Source: Tiliqua scincoides
Taxonomy: Eukaryota > Chordata > Lepidosauria > Squamata > Scincidae
Assembly: GCF_035046505.1 (NCBI RefSeq)
Contig: NC_089822.1
Span: forward strand, 116,639,307-116,703,306
Length of the DNA stretch: 64,000 nucleotides
Reading direction: 5' to 3'
The stretch's first letter is position 1. Each line of letters starts with the position of its first letter. The position numbers were made by a program, and so were the translations under genes. Shown here piece after piece: positions 1 through 44,087 of the stretch. The notes beneath the pieces are model-generated. The model was not told the DNA's origin. It did not search any database and worked only from the letters and a program-made list of their open reading frames with translations.

Positions 1-10664
<10,664 letters not shown>

Positions 10665-11215
10665 GCACCAACAGCAGGGCCCCCCTGTTCCTTTTGGCAG
10701 AAGCAGCAGAGAGCACTGGCTGCTGCTGTGAGGATTAGGACCTTGCACAGACCCATAATGGGTGGCAGCAGTGTGTGCTGGAACATCTCCAGCTCCTTAT
10801 TTCAGGCAGTAAAAGGAGCCAGGTGCCCGCCTGAGGGCAGGGCTCTGTTCCGTGTACCAGCAGCGCCTCCTGTTGGACAGAGAGGCAGCTCTCCCCAACT
10901 CCCCCTCTCCTCCTCTGGTACCTGTTGGGTTTTATAGGAATTGGGGTAACCACTTTGTTCTTCGGGTGGTGGAAAGGGCAAGGAATCTTCTAATTCCACT
11001 CCAGCCTTTACTCCACTGTCTCCTTCCCACCCCCAGATCATGGGCCCCATGCTGCCTCAGGCTCTGACACTAAATTCTTTTGTCTTTCTCTTTTTAGTGT
11101 TTTCCTTTATTTTCTCCAGCAGGGGAGGGTGGGCTGTTGGGGGTAGGGAGGGGTGTGTTATTTTATTGTATTATGATTTTTTATTATTATTAAACTTTGG
11201 AGGTTAATGGAGTTA
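10665..11215 (+). other. KDM5C: KDM5C 3' UTR
   Basis: The sequence runs from the TGA to a T-rich tract with ttattattattaaactttgg. No open frame of interest lies here. The end is inferred from the poly(A) signal at 11189. Confidence 0.7.
11189..11194 (+). terminator. KDM5C: ATTAAA poly(A) signal of KDM5C
   Basis: ATTAAA in a T-rich context about 525 bp after the stop codon, followed by GT-rich sequence (ggaggttaatgg). It is the best candidate cleavage signal before the repeat-rich intergenic gap. Confidence 0.6.
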
Positions 11216-12791
11216 CTTGGATTTTGAGATGGGGGCAAGGGTTACTGTTCAGCAACCAATGTGTAGAATTGGGTCCGTATCTCTGTTTATAGTGGGAAAA
11301 GACAGACACCTACATAAGAGGGTGGCTGTGAAGCCGAGTCCTGTGTTCCCTTGACTCATTGCAGTAGAATTGTCAAGACTTCCTCCACACTCATGAGTTC
11401 TGCCAGCCTGGTTTTCAACGAAAGCTACTGTGCTAGTATTCTCTTTCAGTATCCTAACAGTTGCTGCAGAGATGGTAAAACATCTTTTTGTTTTAAGATC
11501 TGTAATTTTTCAGATCTATCCTAATTTTTCTACTTGTATTCAAAGTGGAACAAGCCTTGCCGATGAAGAATCAACCTGGCTTCTGCAAGGGGTCTTGTCT
11601 CATTCAAATTCTTGACAGATAAATGTGTGAATAGAGGTAATCCAAAGTACTCAACTTCTGCTAAGGAGTTCAAAGTTTAGCAATATTTGGATTAAGAGGA
11701 TAGGTCTACTTAGGGATCTGTAACTGGTTAATAAAACAGCAACAATCAAAGTGTAGGAATAATTCAAATAATTCACACAGTTTCTGCAGCTGAGAGAAGA
11801 AAAGCAGTAGTGTTCCCCAGCATCTGTAAGGAGCTTAGTGCTGTTTAACATGAATAGAGAGTATCCAAATTTTGCAGATACCAAACTTGCAAGCACTCCA
11901 ATACGATCCCAATCTGCCTGAATGCCGCTTTGCACAATGGATAACTGGGATTTACTACTACACGCTTTTAAGAAGCATTACATAAACTCATGGAGTCTAG
12001 GGCTCTCAGTGCCAATCAGCCTGTTAATCTAATGGAGCCTCCATGCACAAAAATAGTGCATTTTGAGCCACCAGACAGAGGGTGCTGTCCTGTACTTTCA
12101 GTATGCTTGTTCTGCATGCAGCTTTTGCTAGTGACTAGAGGATAGCACAATGCTAGGTAGCCAAACAAATGAGCATCAGCCCCCATTCTGTTTGGCCAAT
12201 TGCCAAAAAGCAGGGGTGAGTATGTCAGGCTAATTAGGCATCAATGTCTTTAAAAATTGGTAAGTTTTAACCTTTCATCCCAGGTGTGAAGCAAAAGTGA
12301 AGATCCAGCCTTGCCCAAATCTCATTTTTGAATACCCTGTTCCAGTTAAGTGATTCTGGAACAATAGTTGCAGTAGTGAGAGTTCTTGGTAGAGACTAGG
12401 TAACAAGTCTGACAGTGCTGCTGAAGGGATAACAGCCCAGGACAGCCTGATTGGAAAATCAAAACATCCATAAGTTCTAGTTGGGAGGAGAAGTGCAGAT
12501 TGCCTTAGAGCTTACTTTGGCACTGCAGTAAGTATTGGAAGGGTGGGGGTTAGAACCCAGACAGCTCTACAGTGATTGCAACACTGCCACAAGCATGGTG
12601 TTTTTACACTTATCTGGGGGATTGTGCTGTTGCAGATAGCTTCGATGGGTGATCAGAGCCCACTTCCACTGATAGCTGCTATTTGCAGCAGCCTCCCAGA
12701 GGCCAGCTCAACTCCCCCAGGTAAGCATAAAACACCTTGCTATCAGCAGGGCTGTGGCAGGAACCCATTTCTGGGCTACTTCCCTTTAGGG
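11216..12791. other. intergenic stretch between convergent genes, nothing recognised
   Basis: No coding exon, RNA gene or well-defined repeat was seen between the KDM5C poly(A) region and the MITE at 12792. Confidence 0.5.
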
Positions 12792-13232
12792 TAGTAGTTC
12801 TCAAACTCTCCAGGAGAGTTTGAGAGCCACTGAGTTCTTGCGTGGGTGGGAGGGGGGAGGAGGGGAGGCAGCAGGGGTGGGGGGAGGCAGCAGCGCAATC
12901 CCCAGGATGATGCCACTCAGGTGGGCTTGGATACATGCCTGGGGGGGGTGCGGGGAGCCCAGCGCAACCTGCAGCAGGGCTCCCTGCAGCAGTGAAAGTA
13001 GATGCGGAGCAATCGCACCCCACCTCCACTAAAGCTCTGCATCTACTTTCACTGCTGTGGGTTGCACTGGGCTCCCCGCACCCCCGGGGAGGCACATACC
13101 CAGGCCCCTGCCAAATGTTGGGGATTGTGCTGCTGCCTCCTCCCTGCCTCCAGGCTGCCCCTGCCCCTTAAAGGGGCAGGGGCCAGGGCCTGCAGGCTGG
13201 GGCGTCACGACGCCCCTGTTTGAAAAGCCCTG
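12792..13232. mobile_element. GC-rich foldback hAT-type MITE, copy 1 (441 bp)
   Basis: Flanked by perfect 8-bp duplications ctttaggg at 12784-12791 and 13233-13240. One end is a tight hairpin (caaactctccaggagagttt). The interior is a nested long palindrome: for example gtgaaagtagatgc with gcatctactttcac, and gcggggagcccag with ctgggctccccgc. Related copies lie at 43504-44079 and 58365-58648. No coding capacity. Confidence 0.85.
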
Positions 13233-13307
13233 CTTTAGGGGGAATGGCCCTCTTCCTGTTCCCTTGGTGGGATGCAACTCACTAGTTTAGGAACCACTGC
13301 CTTAAGA

Positions 13308-13727
13308 CAAACATAAGAAGAGCCCTGCTGCATCAGGCCAAGGGCCCATCTAGTCCAGCTTCCTTTCTCTCCCAATGGCCCACTAGAAGTCTCAGGGAGC
13401 AAGATAAGAAAACATGCTGTTATCCTGTTGCTACTCCCTTGCATCTGGCATTCTGAGATAGCCTACTTCTGAAACCAGAGGTTGTACATATCCATCATAG
13501 CTTGTAACCCTGTGATGGACATTTCTTCTTCTTCTGATGGACATACAACAGGAAGCAGGTATCTGGCATTAGGAGAAAAGCTACTCCTAAAACCATGAGA
13601 TTGCATATAATTATCATGGCTTGTAACTTGTGATGGACTTTTCTTCCATAAACCTGTCCAATCCCCTTTGAAAGACATCTAGGGCAAGTTCCACTGTCCT
13701 TTTTGAGATATGATGTGTTTAACACAT
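13308..13727 (-). mobile_element. CR1-type LINE, 3' end fragment
   Basis: On the minus strand this is the same 3' terminus as the element at 18838-19908: it includes the inverse of actagatgggcc, tccagcaggg-like and gttcttatg-like end sequence. It is 5'-truncated and diverged, with a partial internal duplication (the ttgtaac...tgatggac phrase occurs twice). It lies head to head with the plus-strand CR1 that follows. Confidence 0.8.
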
Positions 13728-15662
13728 AGACGAACAAACCTTGCTGAGGGAGAATCAGTATGGCTTGTGTAAGGGTAAGTCTTGCCTCATGAACCTTTTA
13801 TAATTCTTTGAAAAGGTCAATAGGTAAGTGGATGCAGGTGGACATTATATATCTGGACTTGCAGAAGGCATTTGACAAGGTAACCCTCACCAAAGGCTGC
13901 TGAGAAAACTCCACAAGTCAGGGAATTAGAGGTCAGGTCCTCTCCTGGATTAGGAACTGGTTGCAGTCCCAGAAGCAGAAAGTGGGTGTCAATAGGCAAT
14001 TTTCACAATTGAGAGAGGTGAAAAGTGAGTGCCCCAAGGATCTGTCTTGGGACTGATGCTTTTCAACCTGTTCATAAATGACCTGCAGACAGGGCTAAGA
14101 AGCAAAGTGGCCAAGTTTGCAGATGATACCAAACTTTTCCAAATGGTGAAGACCAGAAGAGATTGTGAGGAGCTCCAGAAAGAAGACTGGGCAGCAAAAA
14201 TGGCAGATGTTTCACTGTAAGTAAGTGTGAGGTCATGCACACTGGGGCAAAGAATCAAAACTTTGCATATAGGGTAATTGGTTCTGAGCTGTCTGTCACA
14301 GATCAGGAGAGAGATCTTGGGGTCCTTCTGGACAGTTCAATGAAAGTTTTGACCCAATGCGTGGCAACAGTGAAGAAGGCTAATTCCATGCTTGGGATCA
14401 TTAGGAAAGGCATTGAGGATAAGACAGCTAATATTGTACAAATTGATGGTAAGGCCACACCTGGAGTATTGTCCAGTTCTGGTAGTCACATCTCAAAAAG
14501 GAGATAGTGAAAAATGGAAAAGGTGCAAAAGAGAGCAACCAAAATTACTACTGGGCTGGGGCACCTTCCCTATGAGGAAAGGCTACAGCGTTTGGGCCTC
14601 TTCAGTCTAGAAAAGAGGCACCTGAGGGGGTATATGATTGAGACATACAAAGTTATGCAGGGGATGGACAGAGTGGTTAGAGAGATGCTCTTCCCTCTCA
14701 CACAACACCAGAACCAGGGGACATCCATGAAAGTTGAGTGGTGGGAGAGTTAGGACAGACAGAAGAAAATACAGGTAGAGTCTATCCGTGTTAGTTCTGT
14801 TCTATGACTCAACGCGATTAACAAAAAACACGTGCTAAATGCCATAGAGTTACACAAATTTGCTGCAGCCTGACCCTTCTGGATGGAAGGAAACGAAGGC
14901 AGCTGTTCTCAATCCCCTCTGCTCTGTACTCAGCCCTCCTGTTGCCAGCTGTCCTGCTTCTTTCACAGTTGGACTGGTGAGCTTGCTTGGGAAGCCTTGT
15001 CCTCTGTGTCCAGGACAGCCTCCCAACAGCGCTGCAGGTTCTCCTTCTCTTTGCTGCTGCAGCTCCTGCAGCCCTCCCTGGCCACCATCATGGAAGCTCC
15101 TCTGTCCCAGAGCATTCTGGGACTGGTAGTTTGGCTCTCTGCTCAACCTCACCTGTCTCTCCAAGGCTTCCCAAGACTTGCTGGAGCAGGAGAGCCTGCA
15201 TCATGGGGGGGGGGGGGAATTCAGCAAACACTCCCTGGGTTTTTTAAAGTAAGCCCCATTGTAGTCAATGTGACTTTCAGTACCCCCACCCCATTTGTGT
15301 TGAGACAAATCAGCAGATAAAAAAGAGTCCGTGGATAAATAGGCTGTACCTGTATTTCTTTACTCAGCGTGTAACTAGTTTGTGGAACTCTTTGCCACAG
15401 GAAGTAGTGATGGCATCTTGCCTGGATGCCTTTAAGAGGGGATTGGATAAATTTCTGGAGGAAAAGTTCATTATGGGTTACAAGTCATAGTAGGTATGTG
15501 CAAGCTCTTCGTTTAAGAGGCAGGCTGTCTCTGATTGCCAGATGCAGGGGAGGGCACTGGGATGCAGGTTGTATCTGTTGTCTTGTGTGCTCCCTGAAGC
15601 ATTTGGTGGGCTGCTGTGAGCTGGACTAGATGGGCCTTTGGCCTGATCCAGTGGGGCAAGGG
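13728..15662 (+). mobile_element. CR1-type LINE, split by a DNA transposon
   Basis: The + strand encodes pieces of a CR1 reverse transcriptase: LDLQKAFDKV near 13855, then FADDTKL near 14115, the CEELQK block, and YEERLQRLGLFSLEKRHLRG near 14570-14625. Frameshifts and stops break the frame throughout, so it is inactive. The 3' part resumes at 15353 (tatttctttactcagcgtg) and ends near 15662. The middle, 14772-15352, is a separate insertion. Confidence 0.88.
14772..15352. mobile_element. TA-target DNA transposon (pogo/Tigger-like MITE) inside CR1
   Basis: Both ends start with CAGGTA read inward (caggtagagtctat; right end inverse of ataggctgtacctg), flanked by TA on each side. The uninterrupted CR1 copy at about 19571 reads agaaaatatttctttact, exactly the junction expected after removing this block and one TA. 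The interior holds an inverted pair cttgggaagcctt / aaggcttcccaag. No transposase is visible. Confidence 0.8.
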
Positions 15663-16004
15663 CAGTTGGCAAAAAATGGCATAAGGGATAGGTGTAGTGT
15701 GTATGTTACATACCCAAAACTATAGTTCTGCCTACTGAAGGCTGCTTAGCCACAGTGAACAAAAATATTGCTTTTCTGTTTGAGTCTAGAGTTCTGTTTA
15801 ATAGCTTTGTGGTGTAGTCAACATTCAAGTTACCCAAAAAAATCTCTCATCCTTTGCTCCCATTGTGCTCTACCCCACTCAGTCAGGGCTCTGACTCAAT
15901 GAGTTTGGCTCTTTGGATTATCTTTCCTCTAACAGTGGCAATGATCCTCCTTTCACAAAGTCACCAAAGCCCTTTAAAATTTGTTTAGAAAATAAACTGG
16001 CACT
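15663..16004. other. intergenic, nothing recognised
   Basis: Short unique sequence between the CR1 3' end and the semaphorin poly(A) signal. Confidence 0.5.
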
Positions 16005-16010
16005 TTTATT
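16005..16010 (-). terminator. AATAAA poly(A) signal of the semaphorin gene
   Basis: tttatt on the + strand gives AATAAA on the minus strand, about 394 bp downstream of the semaphorin stop codon at 16404-16406. It would define a short 3' UTR (about 15985-16403). Confidence 0.6.
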
Positions 16011-16403
16011 TTCTACCAGTCTGTTCCTGAAACACAGGTTAATAAATCATTGGGTTAACCCCCATTTTCCTACCACAGTAGGAAAGATAATTCAGCCATG
16101 TTAGGGGTGTGTGTGGAAACTAGCAATGTAAAAAATAGACTCTAAAACCAAAGCCCCTGCAATCAAAACTGGTCACTATTTACATCTGTGGAACGAGCCA
16201 GCGAGCCCTGGTCCTGCAAAAACCTGGAATTAGCTTGGACACACAACACAGCACACCCTGTTAGCAACAGTGTTGTCCCCTCAGCATGAGGGAAGGAGAG
16301 GCTTTCCCATCTGTATCCACCCAGCTCTTGGAATCCAATGGAATGTCATTCTCAGCCATAAAATGTGGGTAAGTCTTTCCCTTCCCTTTCTCTTCCGCTT
16401 TAC

Positions 16404-39362
<22,959 letters not shown>

Positions 39363-39385
39363 GGCTGAGGGAGCCTTCCAGACAC

Positions 39386-40749
39386 CTGTAAGGAGAAGAG
39401 CAGGATATGTGAGACTGGGCATGGCTCTGTGGTGGAGGCAAAGAGATACTCTGCTGGGGTGTTTACTGCAGGGAAGTGGTGGCTGGATGAGAACTAGAGG
39501 GCGCTGCACATGGAATCACAGAGATCAAAGTCTCTGCCTTGTCCAGCCCATTGGGCACCCTTCCAAGCAGCTGTAACCCGAGTGGCAGCAGCGGCTGATG
39601 GGCACTTCAAAGGCTCCGTCTTCCTCTGCCAGCTTCTGCTATACTCCCCCCTTTCTCCCCACCCATGCTTGAGGCTAGCGGCACTTTGAAGCTGGGGTAC
39701 AGAGACTGGGAGTCCCCAGATGGGTGCTGGCCTTCCTCCTGCCCCCCCTTCACCACCTTAATAGACTCTTCCTGCTTTACCAGAACCCCCTCCCTCACTC
39801 CATTGGATATAGCGCCCCCTCCAGGGTTCCTGCAGAGACATATATAGTGGGAAGAGCACTTTCTCTTGGGACAGCCCCCTTCATTCTGAAGAGGGCACCG
39901 AGGCTTGAGCTGCCATTCTGGACACAGGCTTGGGTTTGCTGTGGCCTCCTGACGCCATCACTCTCAGCACAGGGGCAGGAACGGCAGAAATCCTTCCTCA
40001 CACCCCAGCCGGGCTATAATCTTCCCCATGCCACAGAACAGGTGCCAGGGGACAATGCCAGCAGCCCCCCTGCACCAGCACAGCTCAGTGCTAGCAGGGC
40101 CTGTGGTTTTGATCTGCCTGCCAACCCCCATTTCTTTCTCTCCCTGTGTGTGCACGCACACACGATGGCCCTTCTTCTCCTGGACTTGCTGCAACCTGCT
40201 GCTGCCATACCTGAACCAGGTGCAGCTACAGAAACAGAGCATGCTGGGACACAGAGTCTCCTCATGGCCCCAGGTGTCTGCAGAGCTAACTATGTGGCCA
40301 CGCACCCCATCCTGGACCCATTCTCCATACACTTCCAAGTCATGTCTCCTTTGCACGAGGCACACAAACTGCAGGTTGCAAGAGCACAAAACCCTCAACC
40401 AAGTTTCACTCTCTCGCCTTTCAGACCCAGCACAAGATCCAGGACAGAAGACTCCGCACTCTTCGCTGGGCGGTATGACATGCAATCCTCAGAGCACAAG
40501 CCCAACCAGGTCTACTCGGAAGTAAGTCCTATTGTGTTCAGTGAGTCTTACTCCCAGGAAAGTGAGGTTAGGAATGCAGCCTCACTTTTTATGGTTGGGG
40601 AAGGGGCTGCATCTCAGACAAAGGCGCACCCGCACCTGGGCGTAAGCCCCACTGAAGTTAATGGGCCTTTCTGTGGGGTAAAAGTGCACAGGAACGCGAT
40701 CAGGAAGAGAGAGAAACAGAAGTGGCCTAAAGCGAAGCAATACCACGCA
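39386..40749. other. semaphorin 5' region between the CpG island and first coding exon
   Basis: Probably 5' intron. It has a long open + strand frame (39724-40806), but no similarity, splice support or conserved block was seen, and the frame overlaps GC-rich repeat-like sequence. A palindromic short repeat lies near 40500-40585. Confidence 0.5.
40500..40585. repeat. palindromic short repeat copy
   Basis: tactcggaagtaagtcctat ... gagtcttactcccagg ... aggaatgcagcctc; same family as 53575-53665. Confidence 0.55.
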
Positions 40750-41720
40750 GAGCTTTGCGGCGGGGGGGGGGCTCAGCTGCAGGCAGTGGTCGAAGCACAC
40801 CGGTGAGAGTGAGCAGGGAGGCGCTTGCTGAGACGGTCTGGGTGGGTGGATCAGGCCCCCGCTCGCGACTTGGGGCTGCTTAGGGAAGAAGGCTGCTTAC
40901 CCTACGCCAGCTCCCTGCGTCCAGACCGCTCCTGGGGGTTAGAGCCCGGCTTCCCCGCTGGGTTGCGTCCAGGAAAGTTCCTCCGCGATGTTCTTCTTCC
41001 AGCAGGACAAGCGGCTGCAGGGAAGCGGGGACATGTCTGCCCCCCGCCCCTGGGGCCCTGCAGCGGCGCTCCTTTCCCACAGGACAAGCCCCGAGTTAAT
41101 CGGCTCGCGAGTTCCGCAGCAGATAAGCAAACCCTGCCTCCCCCGGGACGCGCTGGGACGGCTTAACCCCTTCGCTGCTCCCGAGCCGGGAAACCTCTGC
41201 GGTGTGCGGCTGCGGGGGATGCCCCCACCTCGCCCCGCCCCGCCCCGCGGCACAAGGTGATGGTGGAGAAGCGACGCCGCCGGGAGTCTTCGCCGCAGGA
41301 GCTCTTTCTCCGAGAGGGGGCCAGGGCAGGCTGTGGCAGAGCCGGGCTGCCGGGCCGGGGGGCTTCCACCAGGGGGCAGGGCTCACGGCTCCTCTCCAGG
41401 CCCGCCAGCAGTTCGCATCCTGCCAGCCGCACCTCGGGACCCTCCCCGGCGAGGAAGGGGAGGGCGGCACCTGTGGGGGGCCAGGGAAGGAAGGGGGCAG
41501 GACGTGGCACGGCGTCGGGTGTCGGAGCCCAGGCGGGGCGGGGGGCGAAGAGGACACCTGGCTGGAGGGCGGCTCTCCTCGCACTCGCCTGCCTGCGCAC
41601 AGCCTGGCCCCCCAGCCCCGCGTTGGCACCTGCCACTCCTGCACAGTGAGCCCGGCTGGAGCTCTCCGGAGCAGCAAGGCGCCTTCTCCAAGGCTGCAGA
41701 AGTGACTGGACGCCAGCACG
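40750..41720. promoter_or_regulatory. CpG island, likely semaphorin promoter and non-coding first exon
   Basis: The only long unique GC-rich, CpG-dense stretch of the window, lying about 1.4-2.4 kb upstream of the first semaphorin coding exon. That exon starts at a splice acceptor, so an upstream exon is required. Long open frames on both strands here are explained by GC richness. The exact transcription start cannot be read from sequence. Confidence 0.7.
41230..41250. promoter_or_regulatory. tandem GC boxes (Sp1/KLF-type)
   Basis: cgccccgccccgccccgcgg contains three overlapping CCGCCCC units inside the CpG island. Confidence 0.6.
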
Positions 41721-42174
41721 GAGTGAGTGCCCCTTCCTTTGCTCCCTCTCTCTGCCCAAAGTTTGCAGGGAGTTGGCTGGGGCGGGGGGTGCCTGTTGCC
41801 ACTGAGGCCAGGAGCCTGCTGAGGGCACTAGCAGGGCCAACCCAGGCACTTGGCGGCACCCCCGCCCTCCTCTTTTTTTCCTTTTCCAGTCATCCCCTCC
41901 CCACTTCCTTCAAATCTCTCCCTTCCCCTAGCAGGGAAAAGCAGTGGGTGGTGTCTTCTTGCCTTCCTTCCTCTGCAGGCCAGCTATGGAAGGGTGCTGA
42001 GAACTGGCTCCCAATCTTCAAGTAGCCCACCTCACCCTCCTTCATGGTAAGGCTGGCCCTGATACCAGGACTCCTTTATTTCACAGTAGGCTACTACTTC
42101 TTTTCCTTGGGAACAATATGTTACAACGATCTGCTAAAGAAAGCACAATCGCAAGATGCACAAACACATTCAAT

Positions 42175-42535
42175 CAGGGCCTCTGAGCGGAATTTTATCA
42201 GGGGGTACAAAGTTTCTTTGGGGCCCCTTTGCAAAGGGGCAGGGAGGGTGGTGACGGGCAAGCAGAATAGGGGCAGGGAGGGGCAAAGCAGAGTGGGGGA
42301 AGAGTGGAGACAGCTGGAAAAAGTCTTTGGAGCCCAGGTCTACCAACCCATGTGACATCAGTAGTGTCCCCAGCATCCCTAGTTGTGGTAGTGTCGCCAG
42401 CATCCTGTGTGGGCAACAAGTTTGAAATTGTAAGATCCCTAGAAATTTCTGGGCCCTCTCCTTAGGGTCCTGGTCCCCCCTTTTGACCCTGGGCCGGGGT
42501 ACAAATTACCCCTTTACCTCCTCTCCTAGGTCCTG
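42175..42535. mobile_element. hAT-type MITE (361 bp)
   Basis: Ends cagggcctctgagcgg and cctctcctaggtcctg are inverted relatives. Perfect duplications cattcaat lie at 42167-42174 and 42536-42543. Confidence 0.85.
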
Positions 42536-43503
42536 CATTCAATCAGAGGATAGTTACAAAAATGCATAGGAAAAAATAACTACCTAATCAGTTCTCAATG
42601 CCCCAAATCAGTGCCCCAATCAGGGGCAAATTTGCTATGTGTGAATTTGCTTATCTGCGAGGGGGAGAATTGCCACTTCCTCTTCTTATCTTCGACTGTG
42701 TTCTTTATCTGCATATACTGTGCTGGTGCACTGGGGTGGAGGGGGGCTTGGCAAGCTAAGAGCAGGCAGGTGGGATGAGAGAGGTTGTGGGAGAAGGAGA
42801 AGAGGCAGTGGCCACCTCACAAGCAGAAGGCAGTGTCAGCACCATGGGGGTGAGGGGGGAGGAAGTGCCACCTTTTCAGTATACAGCCAGGAAAGGGGGG
42901 GGGCTGTTGTAATCATGTTCAGCCAATTGTTTTGTTTTAGAAAGTTGCCTGGATCTGGTCGATTTTCTGCATCAAATGGGCATCCGTATTGGCCTATGGA
43001 GAATCGGAACTGGGTTCTTTCCCAGATTTGCCCCACCATCTTGAGATTCCAGATGAACCTTCACAGCCCTGGCGATGATGAGAGATCTCTTGAAGGCTGC
43101 CTTGAGGGTTGCTCTGGGGCTGGGGTAAGTTCAGGGAAGGTGCCAAGAGACAGGATGGGTTATTATAAATAGATAACATTATTTCTTTCTAGATTTCCTT
43201 TTTTAAAAGTCTGATAAACCTAGGTGGATCCTGATAGTGTCACTTTAAAAAGTAGGTCCTGGTGCTAAAACATTTGGGAACCACTGCATTAGGACCATTA
43301 GCTAATGGTCTGGTTCAGTAGGAGGTCCCTTTCCATCACAGAATTAATACCTAAAAGATGCTATTTTCTTAGAACTCTGCAGTGCACAAAGGACTTCTAA
43401 ACCAATTTGATGACCTTCTGCAGTCTAGCTGCAGGCTTTGAGGGATAGTTGCTAGTTCTCTCAGTTTTGGTTTACATCATGCAGTTGAAATGTCCACTTA
43501 GGA

Positions 43504-44079
43504 CAGTGGTATTCAAACTTGGGCGTCGCGACACCCCAGCCTGAGGGTCCTGGTCCCTTTCCTCTTAAGGGCCGGGGGCAGCCAGGAGGCAGGGAGGAGG
43601 CAGCGGCGTGATCGCACCACTCAGGGGGGCTGCAGGGGCTTGGTGCATCCCCAGCCCCCCGGGGGTGCAGGGAGCCCTGCGCAACCTTCGGCAGGACTCC
43701 CCGGGTCAGGGAAGGTGATAGCGGAGCAATTGTGCCCCGCTCTGCAAAACGGGAAGCGGAGCGCGATCGCCCCACTCTCACTTTCCCTGACCCGAGGAGC
43801 CCTGCAGGCCCATCGCGCCCGGCTCCCCGCAGCCAGGGACGGCTGCTGCAGGGACTGGAGGCTGCACCCCAGTCCCTGCAGCCCGGTCAAAAGGGGAAGA
43901 GGAGCGATCACGCACCGCTCCAGTTTTAGCAGAGCGGTGCGCGATCGCTCCGCTGTCACCTTCCCTGACCCGGGGAGCCCTGCCGAAGGTTGTGCAGGGC
44001 TCCCCGCAGCCCCCCTGAGCGGCGCAATCCTGGGGACTTACTGCAGGATTCAAACTCCCTGCAAGTTTGAAAACCGCAG
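43504..44079. mobile_element. GC-rich foldback hAT-type MITE, copy 2 (576 bp)
   Basis: Starts cagtggtattcaaacttggg; perfect duplications acttagga lie at 43496-43503 and 44080-44087. It lies in the opposite orientation to copy 1 at 12792. It has the terminal hairpin-like caaactccctgcaagtttg and internal inverted repeats (gcgatcgc-rich arms, ccctgacccggggagccctg). Longest copy of the three. Confidence 0.88.
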
Positions 44080-44087
44080 ACTTAGGA

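Noticed and set aside
39724-40806. 360-codon open frame on the + strand upstream of the semaphorin
   Set aside because: No conserved domain, signal or splice support; part of it matches a short dispersed repeat (40500-40585) and the DNA is GC-rich, where long chance frames are common.
41096-42025. Several open frames of 130-230 codons on both strands at 41.1-42.0 kb
   Set aside because: They overlap each other in every frame inside the CpG island and encode Pro/Gly/Arg/Ala-rich sequence typical of GC bias.
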